A stretch of 64,000 nt of DNA from Shewanella sp. UCD-KL12 (GCF_001957125.1 NZ_MPHJ01000010.1:88588-152587); one strand, 5' to 3'; shown: positions 44,843 to 54,302, counted from the first letter of the stretch. A program made the numbers and translations. The notes: generated by a model from the sequence alone, not told the origin.

Positions 44843-45442
44843 ATGCCTGAGCAAGCTTCCCCAGTCCTGCCACTGTATCTTGTCGACGATGATGCGGCGA
44901 TCCTCGACTCACTGAGCTTTATGCTTAAGCAGTTTAACTATCAGGTCAGCACATTTAGCAGCGGCACTCAATTTTTAGCTGAGATCTCACTCGAGCAGGC
45001 AGGCTGCGTGATCTTAGATAGCAGGATGCCAGAGATCACCGGACAAGAGGTGCAAAACCGCTTACTCAAAGCCGATAGCCCACTTGGTATTATCTTTCTC
45101 ACAGGTCACGGAGATATGCCTATGGCTGTCGATGCGTTTCGTAAAGGCGCCTGTGACTTTTTCCAAAAACCAGTTTCAGGCACTGAGTTAGCCGATGCCA
45201 TCGAGAAGGCATTAATCTATAGCCAGCGGACCTTTGAGGAGCAGTCTCTAAAACGTAAGCTTGGCACCCTCTCCCCAAGAGAACATCAAGTGCTGCACTT
45301 ACTGACGGAAGGTAAAACCAACAAGCAGATCTCTGAAGCGCTATTTCTCTCTCTACGCACCATAGAGGTTCATCGCGCCAAAGTGATGAAGAAGCTTGAA
45401 GTGCACAACATTGCCGAGCTAGTTAGTGCAACTCGGCAATAA
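44843..45442 (+). CDS. thsR: FixJ/TtrR-type response regulator
   Basis: This 199-residue activator has an N-terminal receiver (YLVDDDAAI, phospho-acceptor Asp in VILDSRMPE, Lys in FFQKPV) and a C-terminal LuxR helix-turn-helix (LSPREHQVLHLLTEGKTNKQI, then SLRTIEVHRAKVMKKL). I chose ATG 44843 because GAGAGT precedes it; an in-frame GTG at 44822 would add seven residues. It is divergent from the kinase and probably activates phsABC. Confidence 0.88.
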   Translation: MPEQASPVLPLYLVDDDAAILDSLSFMLKQFNYQVSTFSSGTQFLAEISLEQAGCVILDSRMPEITGQEVQNRLLKADSPLGIIFLTGHGDMPMAVDAFRKGACDFFQKPVSGTELADAIEKALIYSQRTFEEQSLKRKLGTLSPREHQVLHLLTEGKTNKQISEALFLSLRTIEVHRAKVMKKLEVHNIAELVSATRQ

Positions 45443-45483
45443 TCACTGAAAAACCCGCCCTTCACTCCCTACATACTAGTAAG

Positions 45484-46578
45484 CTAGCTTTGGTATTCAG
45501 GGTAGTCGATATAGCCAGCTGCGCCGCCACCAAACAGTGGGCCCTTATCAAAATTCGCCAACGGCAGTTGGTTACTTAGACGGTAAGGTAAGTCAGGGTT
45601 AGCAATAAAGGCACGCCCAAACGCGACAAGGTCAGCATAACCCTGAGCTAAGATCGCATCGGCACGCTGAACATCATAACGCCCTGCTACGATAATAGTG
45701 CCACTAAACACCTCTCTGAGCTCAACGCGAAATGATTCTGGGATCTGCGGCGCATCGTCCCAATCCGCTTCAGAGAGATGCACATAACCGATATTCATCT
45801 CGCCTAATTGCTTGGCAGCTAACAATATCGTCTCAACAATTTCTGGGCAGGCCATATCTTTAAAGGTGACAAAAGGCGCTAACCTGACACCCACTTTTTC
45901 AGCGCCAATCTCAGCACTGACAGCTTTAACGATTTCGATTAAAAAACGAATACGCTTCTCGGGCGTGCCGCCATATTCATCAGCTCTATGGTTAGAGTTA
46001 GTCCGTAAAAACTGATCGATTAAGTAACCATTACCACCATGGATCTCCACCCCATCAAAGCCCGCATCGATGGCATTTTTTGCCCCTTGAGCAAAGTCAT
46101 TGATCACACGGTCTATATCCTCTTGATTCATCGCTCTTGGCGTTGGGCAATCTATCATCCGCCCCTCGGGATAGCGCTCATCGACCACCCAGACTTGGGT
46201 ATCCGTCGGCTTAATTGGCGACGGGGCCATAGGAGCTTGTCCCTGCTGAAACACCGGATGGGATACCCGTCCTACATGCCAAAGCTGATTAAAAATGGTG
46301 CCACCAGCTTGATGCACAGCCGATGTGACCTTTTTCCAGCCCGCTACCTGCTCAGGCGTATAGACTCCTGGGGTAAATGAATAACCTTGGCTATCATCTG
46401 AGATCTGCGTCGCCTCGGTGATGATTAACCCCGTTGAGGCCCGCTGTGCATAATACTCGGCCATCATCTCATTGGGCGTATTGCCTGGCTGAGTCGTTCT
46501 CGAACGGGTCATAGGTGCCATCACCATACGGTTACTCAATGACAGATGTGATTTTTTATATGGGGTAAAAAGACTCAT
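45484..46578 (-). CDS. Old yellow enzyme family alkene reductase (NemA-like)
   Basis: This FMN enzyme reduces activated C=C bonds or nitro compounds with NAD(P)H. The 364-residue protein has the OYE hallmarks: NRMVMAPMTRSR near the N-terminus, NQLWHVGRVSH, the catalytic His/Asn in EIHGGNGYLIDQFLR, and RADEYGG. FGRAFIANPDLP near the C-terminus is typical. It overlaps the upstream VOC gene by 4 bases and is probably controlled by the divergent LysR. The exact substrate is unknown. Confidence 0.92.
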   Translation of the reverse strand: MSLFTPYKKSHLSLSNRMVMAPMTRSRTTQPGNTPNEMMAEYYAQRASTGLIITEATQISDDSQGYSFTPGVYTPEQVAGWKKVTSAVHQAGGTIFNQLWHVGRVSHPVFQQGQAPMAPSPIKPTDTQVWVVDERYPEGRMIDCPTPRAMNQEDIDRVINDFAQGAKNAIDAGFDGVEIHGGNGYLIDQFLRTNSNHRADEYGGTPEKRIRFLIEIVKAVSAEIGAEKVGVRLAPFVTFKDMACPEIVETILLAAKQLGEMNIGYVHLSEADWDDAPQIPESFRVELREVFSGTIIVAGRYDVQRADAILAQGYADLVAFGRAFIANPDLPYRLSNQLPLANFDKGPLFGGGAAGYIDYPEYQS

Positions 46579-46976
46579 AATAGCTCCTGGTGATGATTAA
46601 AAGTGTCGAATGCTTGTTGGCTGTTTTCATGCTGGGTTTGTAGCTCAAACACAAGCTCGCCGATCTTGACGAATACCTGCACTATCTTGCTATCGGGTAC
46701 TTGGAAAATGTTGTACTTCAATCTGTGCTCTTGCAGCTTCGCGGTTAACTCAGTCAGGTTCATATTGATCTCAAACGCGATATGACCCAGTCGACAGGCC
46801 TGCTCCTCTGATTCGATAATGTGTATTAAGGCTTTATCGCCTTGGTATAACCATTGACCTTTAAAAGGAAAGTTAGGCCTGCTGCCTATCTCTAGCCCTA
46901 ACACACCCACAAGCAATTTAGCGGCATCACTGTCCGTCGACGCTAATAGATTGAGATGATTAAAAGTGATCGCCAT
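46575..46976 (-). CDS. VOC (glyoxalase/dioxygenase fold) family protein
   Basis: The 133-residue protein starts MAITFNHLNLLASTDSDAAK, with strand-helix features of the vicinal oxygen chelate fold: FNHLNLL (first metal His), LGHIAFEIN (second) and LVFELQ near the end (Glu). I chose ATG 46976 because an AGGA lies 8 bases upstream; a longer frame starting at 47129 runs through the divergent lysR promoter and is unlikely. Coupled to the OYE gene by an ATGA overlap. Substrate unknown. Confidence 0.75.
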   Translation of the reverse strand: MAITFNHLNLLASTDSDAAKLLVGVLGLEIGSRPNFPFKGQWLYQGDKALIHIIESEEQACRLGHIAFEINMNLTELTAKLQEHRLKYNIFQVPDSKIVQVFVKIGELVFELQTQHENSQQAFDTFNHHQELL

Positions 46977-47078
46977 TGGGGTAATTCCTATCGTTCCAAA
47001 ACATGAGCTCAGTCTACTCCCGTTAACAAATTTTGATAATTGAGCTATTATTGGAATCATTTTCAAAAAATATTTGAT

Positions 47079-47996
47079 ATGTATCACCTCAAAGATCTCC
47101 ACCTCGCCATCAGGATCGCTGACCTTCAAAGTGTTTCGGCCGCCGGACGTGAGCTTGCTATGACACCAGCTGCCGCCAGCGCCGCGCTACAAAGGCTGGA
47201 GAAGCAGATTGACTGCCAACTATTTTCCCGCTCCACACGCAGCATGAAACTCACCCAGGAGGGGCAAGTCTTTATCGAGACAGGTCGAAAGGCGCTGCAA
47301 CTCCTCGATGGTGCGAGTAATGCGCTGGCCGATAATCGTGGTGAGCTTAAAGGGGAGATACGTATTGCCTTACCCTCAGATTTAGGACGTAACCTCATTC
47401 GCGGCTGGTTAGATGAATTTGCCAGTCAGGCAAACGATTTAACCCTCAACCTTTTCTTCGGCGATCAAATATCCGATCTCATCAATCAGAACCTGCATCT
47501 GGCACTGAGATATGGGCAGTTAGAGGACTCAAACCTTAAGCGTCGCCAGCTGGCCATGACTCACAGAGTAGCCATCGCCTCTCCCGATTATCTCGCTCAA
47601 AATGGCACGCCTAAGCACCCGAATGAGCTCAGTCAGCATAAAATATTACTGCTTAATCGAGGCGGAGAGCCTTGGAATCGCTGGCGCTTTAGCCATAAAG
47701 GCGAGAGTTACGAAACACATGTTAAGGGCAATAAGATCAGCAATGATGGCGCCGTCATTCATGAATGGGCATTAGCCGGTCAAGGCATTGCCTATAAGAG
47801 TTGGTTGGATGTCGCAGCCGATGTGCACCAAGGCAAGTTGGTACTACTTTTTCCTGATCAACTGGCGGAGAAAATTCCGCTACAACTGGTCTATCTACAA
47901 ACCGACTACCCGGCGCTAAAAACGAGGAAAACCATAGACTTTATTATTGAGCGCATTGAAGCATTTTCAACAGCCTTCCCCTTAATCACTAAGTAA
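47079..47996 (+). CDS. LysR-family transcriptional regulator
   Basis: The 305-residue protein starts MYHLKDLHLAIRIADLQSVS, with helix-turn-helix AAGRELAMTPAAASAALQRLE. I chose ATG 47079, which opens the standard LysR N-terminus; an upstream TTG at 47040 adds 13 residues that do not fit. The effector domain belongs to the CrgA/AaeR-type branch (DLGRNLIRGWLDEF, LALRYGQLEDSNLKRR). Divergent from the VOC-OYE operon, its likely target. Confidence 0.87.
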   Translation: MYHLKDLHLAIRIADLQSVSAAGRELAMTPAAASAALQRLEKQIDCQLFSRSTRSMKLTQEGQVFIETGRKALQLLDGASNALADNRGELKGEIRIALPSDLGRNLIRGWLDEFASQANDLTLNLFFGDQISDLINQNLHLALRYGQLEDSNLKRRQLAMTHRVAIASPDYLAQNGTPKHPNELSQHKILLLNRGGEPWNRWRFSHKGESYETHVKGNKISNDGAVIHEWALAGQGIAYKSWLDVAADVHQGKLVLLFPDQLAEKIPLQLVYLQTDYPALKTRKTIDFIIERIEAFSTAFPLITK

Positions 47997-48172
47997 TCTG
48001 GCGTTCCCCCAGTAAAAACAGCCCGATATCCATCTCCCCTGCGACAGCTTGTCGCAGTTTGCACCTTAACCTTTGTCAGCCATTATCATGACTGACACAA
48101 TCCGTTGCGAATCAAGGTGTTTACATAAAAGCACAAACTAACAATAGTCACATAACACGAAGATAAATACTT

Positions 48173-50224
48173 ATGACGTTGCGCTTATCGGTTATCTCAG
48201 CCTCTGTTTTACTCGCCCTTACCACTCACTCTATCGCCTTCGCCGACGATTCCGCCTTTGAAGTGATTGAGGTTACTGGTCATCACGAAGGCAGCTATAG
48301 CTCAGTATCGACTGACTCATCGACACCTCAAGTCGATATCAGTGGCTTACTAGAGCAGCTGCCAGGCGCCGCTGTTAATGGTAATGGTCCATTAACAGGT
48401 ATCGCCCAATACCGAGGTCTATATGGCGATAGAGTCAACACCCAAGTTAATGGTGTGACACTTGCCAGTGCTGGCCCTAACGCCATGGATACACCACTTA
48501 GCTATGCCAGCTTAGTGAATAGTGAGCGCCTAGAGATGACTCGTGGCATAGCACCAGTATCCGCAGGCACAGACACCATAGGTGGCAGTGTTAAAGTGAT
48601 AGAGTCTCAAGCCAGTTTCGATGAGATTAGCGGAAAAGTGGCAGCGCAATATCAGGATAACGGCCAACGAAGTCATCTTGGTGCTAAAACCAATATCGCC
48701 AATCAGGACCACGCACTCCTTGTTTATGGCGACCTGCTCAAAGGCAGCGAAAACACCACTTCGGGTAGCGGCAACGAGATAGCCCCCACCACGTACGACA
48801 AAAATATCTTTGGCGGGCAATACCGCTTTAACTTAGGCGATTCAGGTAATGAATCAATCGCTATCGGCTACCAACACCTTGAAACAACAGAAGCTGGCAC
48901 GCCAGCCCTACCTATGGATATCGACTTTATTCGTAGCGATAGAGTCAAACTTGAGGGTATTCATGCACTTTCAAGCTGGGAGCTAAACTGGCACCTCGCC
49001 TACAGCGATGCCAAGCATGGCATGGATAACTTTAGCCAACGTATGAAGATGCCTAGCATGAATGCAAGGTATAACAATGCCGATAGCGCTAGTTTCGACG
49101 GTGCTATCTCTGTCGGTAAAGATACTTGGTTATTTGGTATCGACAGCCAACTAAGCCAGCACAACTCTGTGATCTCCGATCCCACCATGGCGATGTTCAA
49201 TGTCGACAACTTCAATGATGTTCAAGACGATACCTACAGTGCTTTTGCTCAATGGCAGCAAGATATAAACCAGTGGAACTGGCAGTTGGGGGCACGCGTT
49301 AAGCATTATATGACTGATGCGGGTGAGGTCTCTCACTCGATGGCAGAGATGATGCCCGCCATTAAGATGTTGATGACCCAGTTTAACAATGCTGACCGCA
49401 CTCAGTCACAAACAGGTGTGGATCTGGTGCTTAACGGCCGCTATCAGGTGAACAGCGAGCTAAGTTGGATCTTCGGGCTTGCGCGCAAGCAGGCAAGTGC
49501 TAGCTACCAGCAGAGATACCTTTGGGTACCTATGCAGTCAACTGGAGGGCTTGCCGATGGTCGCACTTATGTCGGCCAGATGGATCTTGAACTCGAAACC
49601 GCTTATCAACTGGAGCTGGGCGCTGACTTTAGTAGTGACAAATTAACCATAAGCCCTCGGGTGTTTCTCCACCGTATCGATGATTATATTCAAGGAGTAC
49701 CCGCCACTGATCCCGCCGTTAAAATGGCAGCTATGATGATGGGCGATGACAATCCGATGCAGTTTGCCAATGTCGATGCAGAGCTCTTTGGTATGGACCT
49801 AGCAGCCGCCTATCAGTTAAATGACAGCTGGAGCTTAGATATGAATGCCAGCTATGTCAGTGGTGAGCGTCGTGATATCGAAGACAACCTTTATCGCATC
49901 TCGCCACCTAAAGTTATTCTTGGCGTTAATTATAAAAGCAACAACTGGTTAGCTAGAGTTGAAGGCCTTGGTGTCAGTGCACAGGATAAGGTCTCTAAGA
50001 CTCAGTTTGAGCAGAGAACGGCTGGCTATGGCTTGATGAATATCTCTGTTGCTTATGATGCTGATAGCTGGATGCTTAAGGCTGGGGTTAACAATCTGTT
50101 TGATACTGAATATGAAGATCACTTAGCGGGATATAACCGAGTAATGGGAGGAGATTTATCGCCAGGTGAACGCATGCCCGGTACTGGAATGAACGCTTGG
50201 TTATCTGGAGAGTACAGATTTTAA
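48173..50224 (+). CDS. TonB-dependent receptor, methionine-rich, possibly for copper
   Basis: This outer-membrane receptor has 683 residues. Signal peptide MTLRLSVISASVLLALTTHS with cleavage near AFA|DDSA, then a TonB-box-like FEVIEVTG and plug domain (LLEQLPGAAVNGNG, YRGLYGDRVNTQVNGV). It ends LSGEYRF. Met-rich segments occur at RMKMPSMNAR, MAEMMPAIKMLM, MAAMMMGDDNPM and near the C-terminus (MGGDLSPGERMPGTGM). The plug-region motif resembles OprC/NosA copper receptors, so copper is the guess. No transport partner is nearby. Confidence 0.75.
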   Translation: MTLRLSVISASVLLALTTHSIAFADDSAFEVIEVTGHHEGSYSSVSTDSSTPQVDISGLLEQLPGAAVNGNGPLTGIAQYRGLYGDRVNTQVNGVTLASAGPNAMDTPLSYASLVNSERLEMTRGIAPVSAGTDTIGGSVKVIESQASFDEISGKVAAQYQDNGQRSHLGAKTNIANQDHALLVYGDLLKGSENTTSGSGNEIAPTTYDKNIFGGQYRFNLGDSGNESIAIGYQHLETTEAGTPALPMDIDFIRSDRVKLEGIHALSSWELNWHLAYSDAKHGMDNFSQRMKMPSMNARYNNADSASFDGAISVGKDTWLFGIDSQLSQHNSVISDPTMAMFNVDNFNDVQDDTYSAFAQWQQDINQWNWQLGARVKHYMTDAGEVSHSMAEMMPAIKMLMTQFNNADRTQSQTGVDLVLNGRYQVNSELSWIFGLARKQASASYQQRYLWVPMQSTGGLADGRTYVGQMDLELETAYQLELGADFSSDKLTISPRVFLHRIDDYIQGVPATDPAVKMAAMMMGDDNPMQFANVDAELFGMDLAAAYQLNDSWSLDMNASYVSGERRDIEDNLYRISPPKVILGVNYKSNNWLARVEGLGVSAQDKVSKTQFEQRTAGYGLMNISVAYDADSWMLKAGVNNLFDTEYEDHLAGYNRVMGGDLSPGERMPGTGMNAWLSGEYRF

Positions 50225-50306
50225 TAACGCGCCGTTTAAGCCTTCCAGCTAGATTGATAGCCAAGGTAGAAGTATTTTAACTTTAGGGATCACCACTGCA
50301 CTTCCC

Positions 50307-50355
50307 TCCCCGAGCCGACTCCGATTTTCAACTTCGAGTCCTCGGGGATTTTTTT
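50307..50355 (+). terminator. Intrinsic terminator of the TonB receptor gene
   Basis: TCCCCGAG (50307-50314) pairs with CTCGGGGA (50341-50348), extended by an inner GACTC/GAGTC pair, and a run of seven T follows. Confidence 0.9.
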
Positions 50356-50391
50356 ATACTCGCTATATCAAAAGCACAGAGTTAAGAGAGC

Positions 50392-51360
50392 TCAACTTTT
50401 CTCCCGCTTACGGATCAACATCTCTTTATCGGCTCTGTCGAGAATAGAGAGAAAATCTTGCTGCAATTTAACTTTCACATGCCCTATTGAAACTGCATAC
50501 TCAGGTAGAGCGGCGTCTCTGGAGGCGATCCCTTGAGTAATACGCTGTTCAATCTTGTTCAGATCATCTTCTTGCTCCATCACGACTAAAGCAACAAACT
50601 CATCGCCCCCCATACGGCCGATCACATCTGAATGCCTTACACACTCCTCTATGGTATTCGCTAAGTGTATCAAAACAGTATCACCGATATTATGCCCATA
50701 GAGATCATTGACTGACTTGAAGTCATCAACGTCAATATAAAGTAACCCCAATAGCCCGCCTGTACGCTTAGCTAACTTGACTCTTTGCTCTGCTAATACG
50801 GTAAAACCACGTCGGTTATTGATGCCACACAAAGGGTCAGTAATCGCCAACTTCTGCATCTGCTCATAAAGCCCCAACATAGCGAGGTCAGCTTCAAGAA
50901 TATCCTTCAGGTGACGAATGAGCTCTAGATAATCCTCTTGATAGTCTGTCTGCTTATAATCCATCACACAAAAGGTGCCAAAGGCGGTACCATTAGGCCA
51001 AAAGACAGGAACTCCAAGGTAGGAGGTAAAGCCGTCATTGTGCACTTCAGGATTGCTATCCCAGCAAGGATCGATAGGGGCATTAGCCACATACAGCTCT
51101 TCACCCGTTTCAACGATCTTTCGGCAGAATATATTCACATCGGGCTCAATCACTACACCCGCGGGATAGGGGTTGGAATCTTGCTCACTGGCAATGGTGA
51201 CCTGAAACCCATCAGGTGTATGTTGTACAAGAAATCCTGCAGGCGCATCGAAAAGTTTTGCCAATAAGTTTACTGTTTTCTGCCACTTATCAATAGAGAT
51301 AAGGTCGTTGGGGTTGTCGAGTAAAAACTTATCGGTTTCAAATACAGAACTGTGAGTCAT
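50392..51360 (-). CDS. GAF-domain diguanylate cyclase
   Basis: This enzyme makes the second messenger cyclic di-GMP. The 322-residue protein has an N-terminal GAF domain (about residues 25-160; YLGVPVFWPNGTAFGTFCVMD) and a C-terminal GGDEF domain with an intact GGDEF at about residue 249. RHSD, five residues earlier, is a potential RxxD inhibitory site. No membrane segment, so it is cytoplasmic. Signal and phenotype are unknown. Confidence 0.92.
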   Translation of the reverse strand: MTHSSVFETDKFLLDNPNDLISIDKWQKTVNLLAKLFDAPAGFLVQHTPDGFQVTIASEQDSNPYPAGVVIEPDVNIFCRKIVETGEELYVANAPIDPCWDSNPEVHNDGFTSYLGVPVFWPNGTAFGTFCVMDYKQTDYQEDYLELIRHLKDILEADLAMLGLYEQMQKLAITDPLCGINNRRGFTVLAEQRVKLAKRTGGLLGLLYIDVDDFKSVNDLYGHNIGDTVLIHLANTIEECVRHSDVIGRMGGDEFVALVVMEQEDDLNKIEQRITQGIASRDAALPEYAVSIGHVKVKLQQDFLSILDRADKEMLIRKREKS

Positions 51361-51439
51361 CTTATGTGGCCCTCTATCTTCAATATAAGCAAACTACAGT
51401 GAAATATCCCTTAATCATAGAAGAGAACGACTGATTTAC

Positions 51440-51988
51440 TTATGTTGATTTGGCTGAAACAGGTTTCTTGAGCAATTTTCGCTGCAATGTCCGCCTATGC
51501 ATGCCTAATTGTCTGGCAGTTGCCGATACATTGCCTTTGTTCGCATTAAGTACTTGCTGGATATGCTCCCACTCGAGTCGTTTAGGGTTTAACGGCTCCT
51601 CATCAACTTGCGCAACCACAGATTCTTCAGCTTGAGCATTCAACGCATTGAGCAATGTTTGTGTATCGACGGGTTTTGACAAATAGTTATCTGCGCCAAG
51701 ACGTATTGCCTCAACGGCAGTCGCAATACTCGCATAGCCTGTGAGCAACACCATCAGTACCTTAGGCAGGTGCTGCCTTAAAGGTTCAATCAGTGCCAAA
51801 CCATTATCTTCTGCAAGCTTCATATCGAGCAGGATATGACTTGGCTGAAACTGACGGGCCAGCAACAAACCTTGCGTCGCATCATGGGCAAGCTGACACT
51901 CAAACCCATGGCGCGTTAAGCGCCTTGCCAATATGCCAGCAAAGGCCAGATCATCCTCGATGATCAATAATCTATTGTTTTCTGTCAC
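51440..51988 (-). CDS. RegA/PrrA/ActR-type redox response regulator
   Basis: This 182-residue regulator has a receiver (LIIEDDLAF, Asp in ILLDMKLAEDNG, Lys in YLSKPV) and a Fis-type C-terminal helix-turn-helix (NKGNVSATARQLGMHRRTLQRKL). Size and domain pattern fit the RegA/PrrA family of global redox regulators. Its partner kinase lies directly upstream, 38 bases apart. Confidence 0.88.
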   Translation of the reverse strand: MTENNRLLIIEDDLAFAGILARRLTRHGFECQLAHDATQGLLLARQFQPSHILLDMKLAEDNGLALIEPLRQHLPKVLMVLLTGYASIATAVEAIRLGADNYLSKPVDTQTLLNALNAQAEESVVAQVDEEPLNPKRLEWEHIQQVLNANKGNVSATARQLGMHRRTLQRKLLKKPVSAKST

Positions 51989-52026
51989 ATGCTCTCCACA
52001 AGATTACTATTGAATACAGCACTTAA

Positions 52027-53277
52027 CTAATGCTCTATAACTGGCAAGATAACTTCAGCAACAGCGCCACCTTCACTATGGCTTCCTAGCATTAAGGTAC
52101 CACCTAACCGTTCAAAACTTGCATGACTTAGCATCAATGCCATCCCCATACCCGTTGGGCTGTCGACTAACTTATGCCCGAGTTGAGACAATAGGTGCTT
52201 AGGTATGCCGACGCCATAATCCCGTACTCTAATGCGCAGATTCAACTGCTCAGGCTCTAAATCAATCTCGACTCTGACACGCTTTTCGTCAGTTTTATCT
52301 TCACTGGCGCGGGCTGCATTTTCAATCAGCGAGAGCAGTGCTGGCAGCAGGCTGGTATCGGTCAGCACTGGGCTTTGTTTCACTTCAGAATCGACCACTA
52401 ACTTTAGTTTAAGCTGTGGCATCAATAACGTCACTTGCTGCCTTAGCATAGCAATCAAGTTACTCGCCTCAACCTCAACCTGTTTTTGCTCACGGATAGA
52501 CTCGGTAGCAAACCTAAGCTCTGTCAGCGTTTGTTCACAACGACAAAGCGCCACTTCCATCTCCTTAACGGAGGGCGAGTCAGGCTCGAGCTCTTCGGCG
52601 ACTTCATCCACCAGCAGGCGCAAGCTCGATAGAGGGGTTGCGAGTTGATGAGCCATCTGCGCGGATGCCGTGCCTAATGCTAACAGCTTCTCCTGCCTAA
52701 GCTGAGCTTCTCTCATGTAGGCGAGCTCTGAGTCTTGCCGGCGCATACGCTTAGCGATAAAGGCCACACTGGTGGTTAATACCAGTGATGAGATAACAAA
52801 ATTAAACCACATCCCTAAGTAGTGGGAGCTCATATCCATACCGTGATGTTGCATCTGATTATCAGGCACAGAGTAGAGCATCAAACTATAGGCTAATGTC
52901 GAAATCAGGGTCAGTGTCCAAGGTGCCCAGCGAGGGAGTGTTATCGCCGCAATCGCAATAGGCAGCAACAAGAGCGAGATAAAGGCGTTTGTCGCACCAC
53001 CTGAGAAATAGAGCCAAGTGATCCAAAAAGCGGTATCTAGCAGTAACGCAATAAACAGCCCAGAGTCTTTCGCCATCAAGGGCTGACGGATCACAAAGGT
53101 CAGCGTCAGATAGGCCGCCTCTAGTAATAGCGCGTAATTGAGTACCGGGCTATGGATAGATAAACCGAAGGTCTCAGCGGCAAAGAAGGTCAAACCTAAC
53201 TTAAGTACTAACCCAAATATTCTTAAAAAAGCCAACTGATCGGAGGCTTTTAAACTCGGCACTAATTTATGCGGCAT
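52027..53277 (-). CDS. RegB/PrrB-type redox sensor histidine kinase
   Basis: This 416-residue kinase has six N-terminal membrane spans (residues about 20-185), then a HisKA box AQMAHQLATPLSSLRLL and an ATPase domain (IENAARAS, RDYGVGIP, GMGMALMLSHA). The segment CRCEQTLTELRF, after the His box, holds the cysteine position that in RegB mediates redox control. It starts two bases after the end of the SDR gene, so the three form an operon. In Shewanella such a pair could respond to quinone pool or oxygen. Confidence 0.88.
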   Translation of the reverse strand: MPHKLVPSLKASDQLAFLRIFGLVLKLGLTFFAAETFGLSIHSPVLNYALLLEAAYLTLTFVIRQPLMAKDSGLFIALLLDTAFWITWLYFSGGATNAFISLLLLPIAIAAITLPRWAPWTLTLISTLAYSLMLYSVPDNQMQHHGMDMSSHYLGMWFNFVISSLVLTTSVAFIAKRMRRQDSELAYMREAQLRQEKLLALGTASAQMAHQLATPLSSLRLLVDEVAEELEPDSPSVKEMEVALCRCEQTLTELRFATESIREQKQVEVEASNLIAMLRQQVTLLMPQLKLKLVVDSEVKQSPVLTDTSLLPALLSLIENAARASEDKTDEKRVRVEIDLEPEQLNLRIRVRDYGVGIPKHLLSQLGHKLVDSPTGMGMALMLSHASFERLGGTLMLGSHSEGGAVAEVILPVIEH

Positions 53278-53279
53278 AA

Positions 53280-54200
53280 TTATTCTATTCTCAAACCAAT
53301 TTTTGCAAGCGCGTTTGGAGACTCACGCAAAGCAGCCAAAGCCCCCTCACGGAATAATACCTCAGATTGAATGCCAAGCTTAGCGAGCCTGTCACAGATT
53401 AAGGTACAATCTTTAGGGCGTTTAGCACTGTCCATTGGCTCTGAGATAGGCTTTAGGTGCTGTGTGCTCAGCTCGAAAAGCTCGCCCAACCTGAGCAACA
53501 TCTGATACTTGCTCATGGTCTCTGTGCCACTGAAATGATAGATCCCCGACAGCTCACTATTATTCAGTTTTAACGCCAGCATCTGCTCAATAGCCTGAGC
53601 AATATCCATGGTCGATGTGGGGCTTCGAACCGCCCAATGGTCAATCTCTTGAGTCTGCTTATCCATTAACTGATTAAGCAGAACTAAAATAGCGGACTCA
53701 GAGACCTGTTCAACACGGCCATAGAGAATAGGTAATCTAAGCACAGCAAACTCGTTAGATACCTCTAACAACGCCTGCTCACCTTGCCACTTTGACTCAC
53801 CATAAAAGTTCACAGGGTTTGGTTTATCTGACTCGCTGTAGTTAGGTGCTGTACCATCAAAGACATAATCGGTGGAGATATAGATAACCCAAGTGCCATG
53901 CCTTTTGGCTGACTCGGCGAGCGCCTTGGTCGCACTGACATTGAGGGCTAATGCGGCGCTTGGATCTTGCTCCGAGACATCGGGACGGCGCTCGGCGGCG
54001 CAGTGCACGATCACATCGGGTTTATGCAGTGCAATAAATTGCGCTATCTCATCGACATGGGTCAAGTCTAACTTGTATATACCCGTTTGAGCACGACTAA
54101 AGCCTGTGGCAATCACTTGATGCTCAGTCTCCTTCTCAAGCTGAGCTTTCACAGCCCTGCCGAGTAATCCTGTCGCACCCGTTATCATTATTTTCGCCAT
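53280..54200 (-). CDS. RmlD-like NAD(P)-dependent oxidoreductase (extended SDR)
   Basis: This 306-residue protein begins MAKIMITGATGLLGRAVKAQ, a Rossmann motif of the extended SDR type. It has VIVHCAAERRPD and a YISTDYVFDG strand, then YGESKWQGE with the Tyr and Lys of the catalytic set. The pattern is that of RmlD/MAT2B (dTDP-4-dehydrorhamnose reductase or methionine adenosyltransferase beta-like). I chose ATG 54200 because GGAGAGCAAA precedes it. Directly upstream of the redox kinase gene. The specific role is unclear. Confidence 0.8.
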   Translation of the reverse strand: MAKIMITGATGLLGRAVKAQLEKETEHQVIATGFSRAQTGIYKLDLTHVDEIAQFIALHKPDVIVHCAAERRPDVSEQDPSAALALNVSATKALAESAKRHGTWVIYISTDYVFDGTAPNYSESDKPNPVNFYGESKWQGEQALLEVSNEFAVLRLPILYGRVEQVSESAILVLLNQLMDKQTQEIDHWAVRSPTSTMDIAQAIEQMLALKLNNSELSGIYHFSGTETMSKYQMLLRLGELFELSTQHLKPISEPMDSAKRPKDCTLICDRLAKLGIQSEVLFREGALAALRESPNALAKIGLRIE

Positions 54201-54226
54201 TTTGCTCTCCAAGCTGCTATCACTAT

Positions 54227-54296
54227 TTTGTACATGACTTTCTGTACATGACGGTCTATACGTGCCTGTCTGTACATATCTGTCTGCACATGCCTG
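54227..54296. repeat. 14-bp minisatellite, five units
   Basis: Units begin at 54227, 54241, 54255, 54269 and 54283, with consensus TCTGTACATGCCTG. The array sits upstream of the RmlD-like gene and directly after the end of the phosphatase gene. It is a second array of this size class in the window. Confidence 0.85.
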
Positions 54297-54302
54297 CCAA
54301 AC

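Noticed and set aside
46977..47129. A longer N-terminus for the VOC protein
   Set aside because: The extension would overlap the start of the divergent lysR gene, and the VOC fold begins at 46976.
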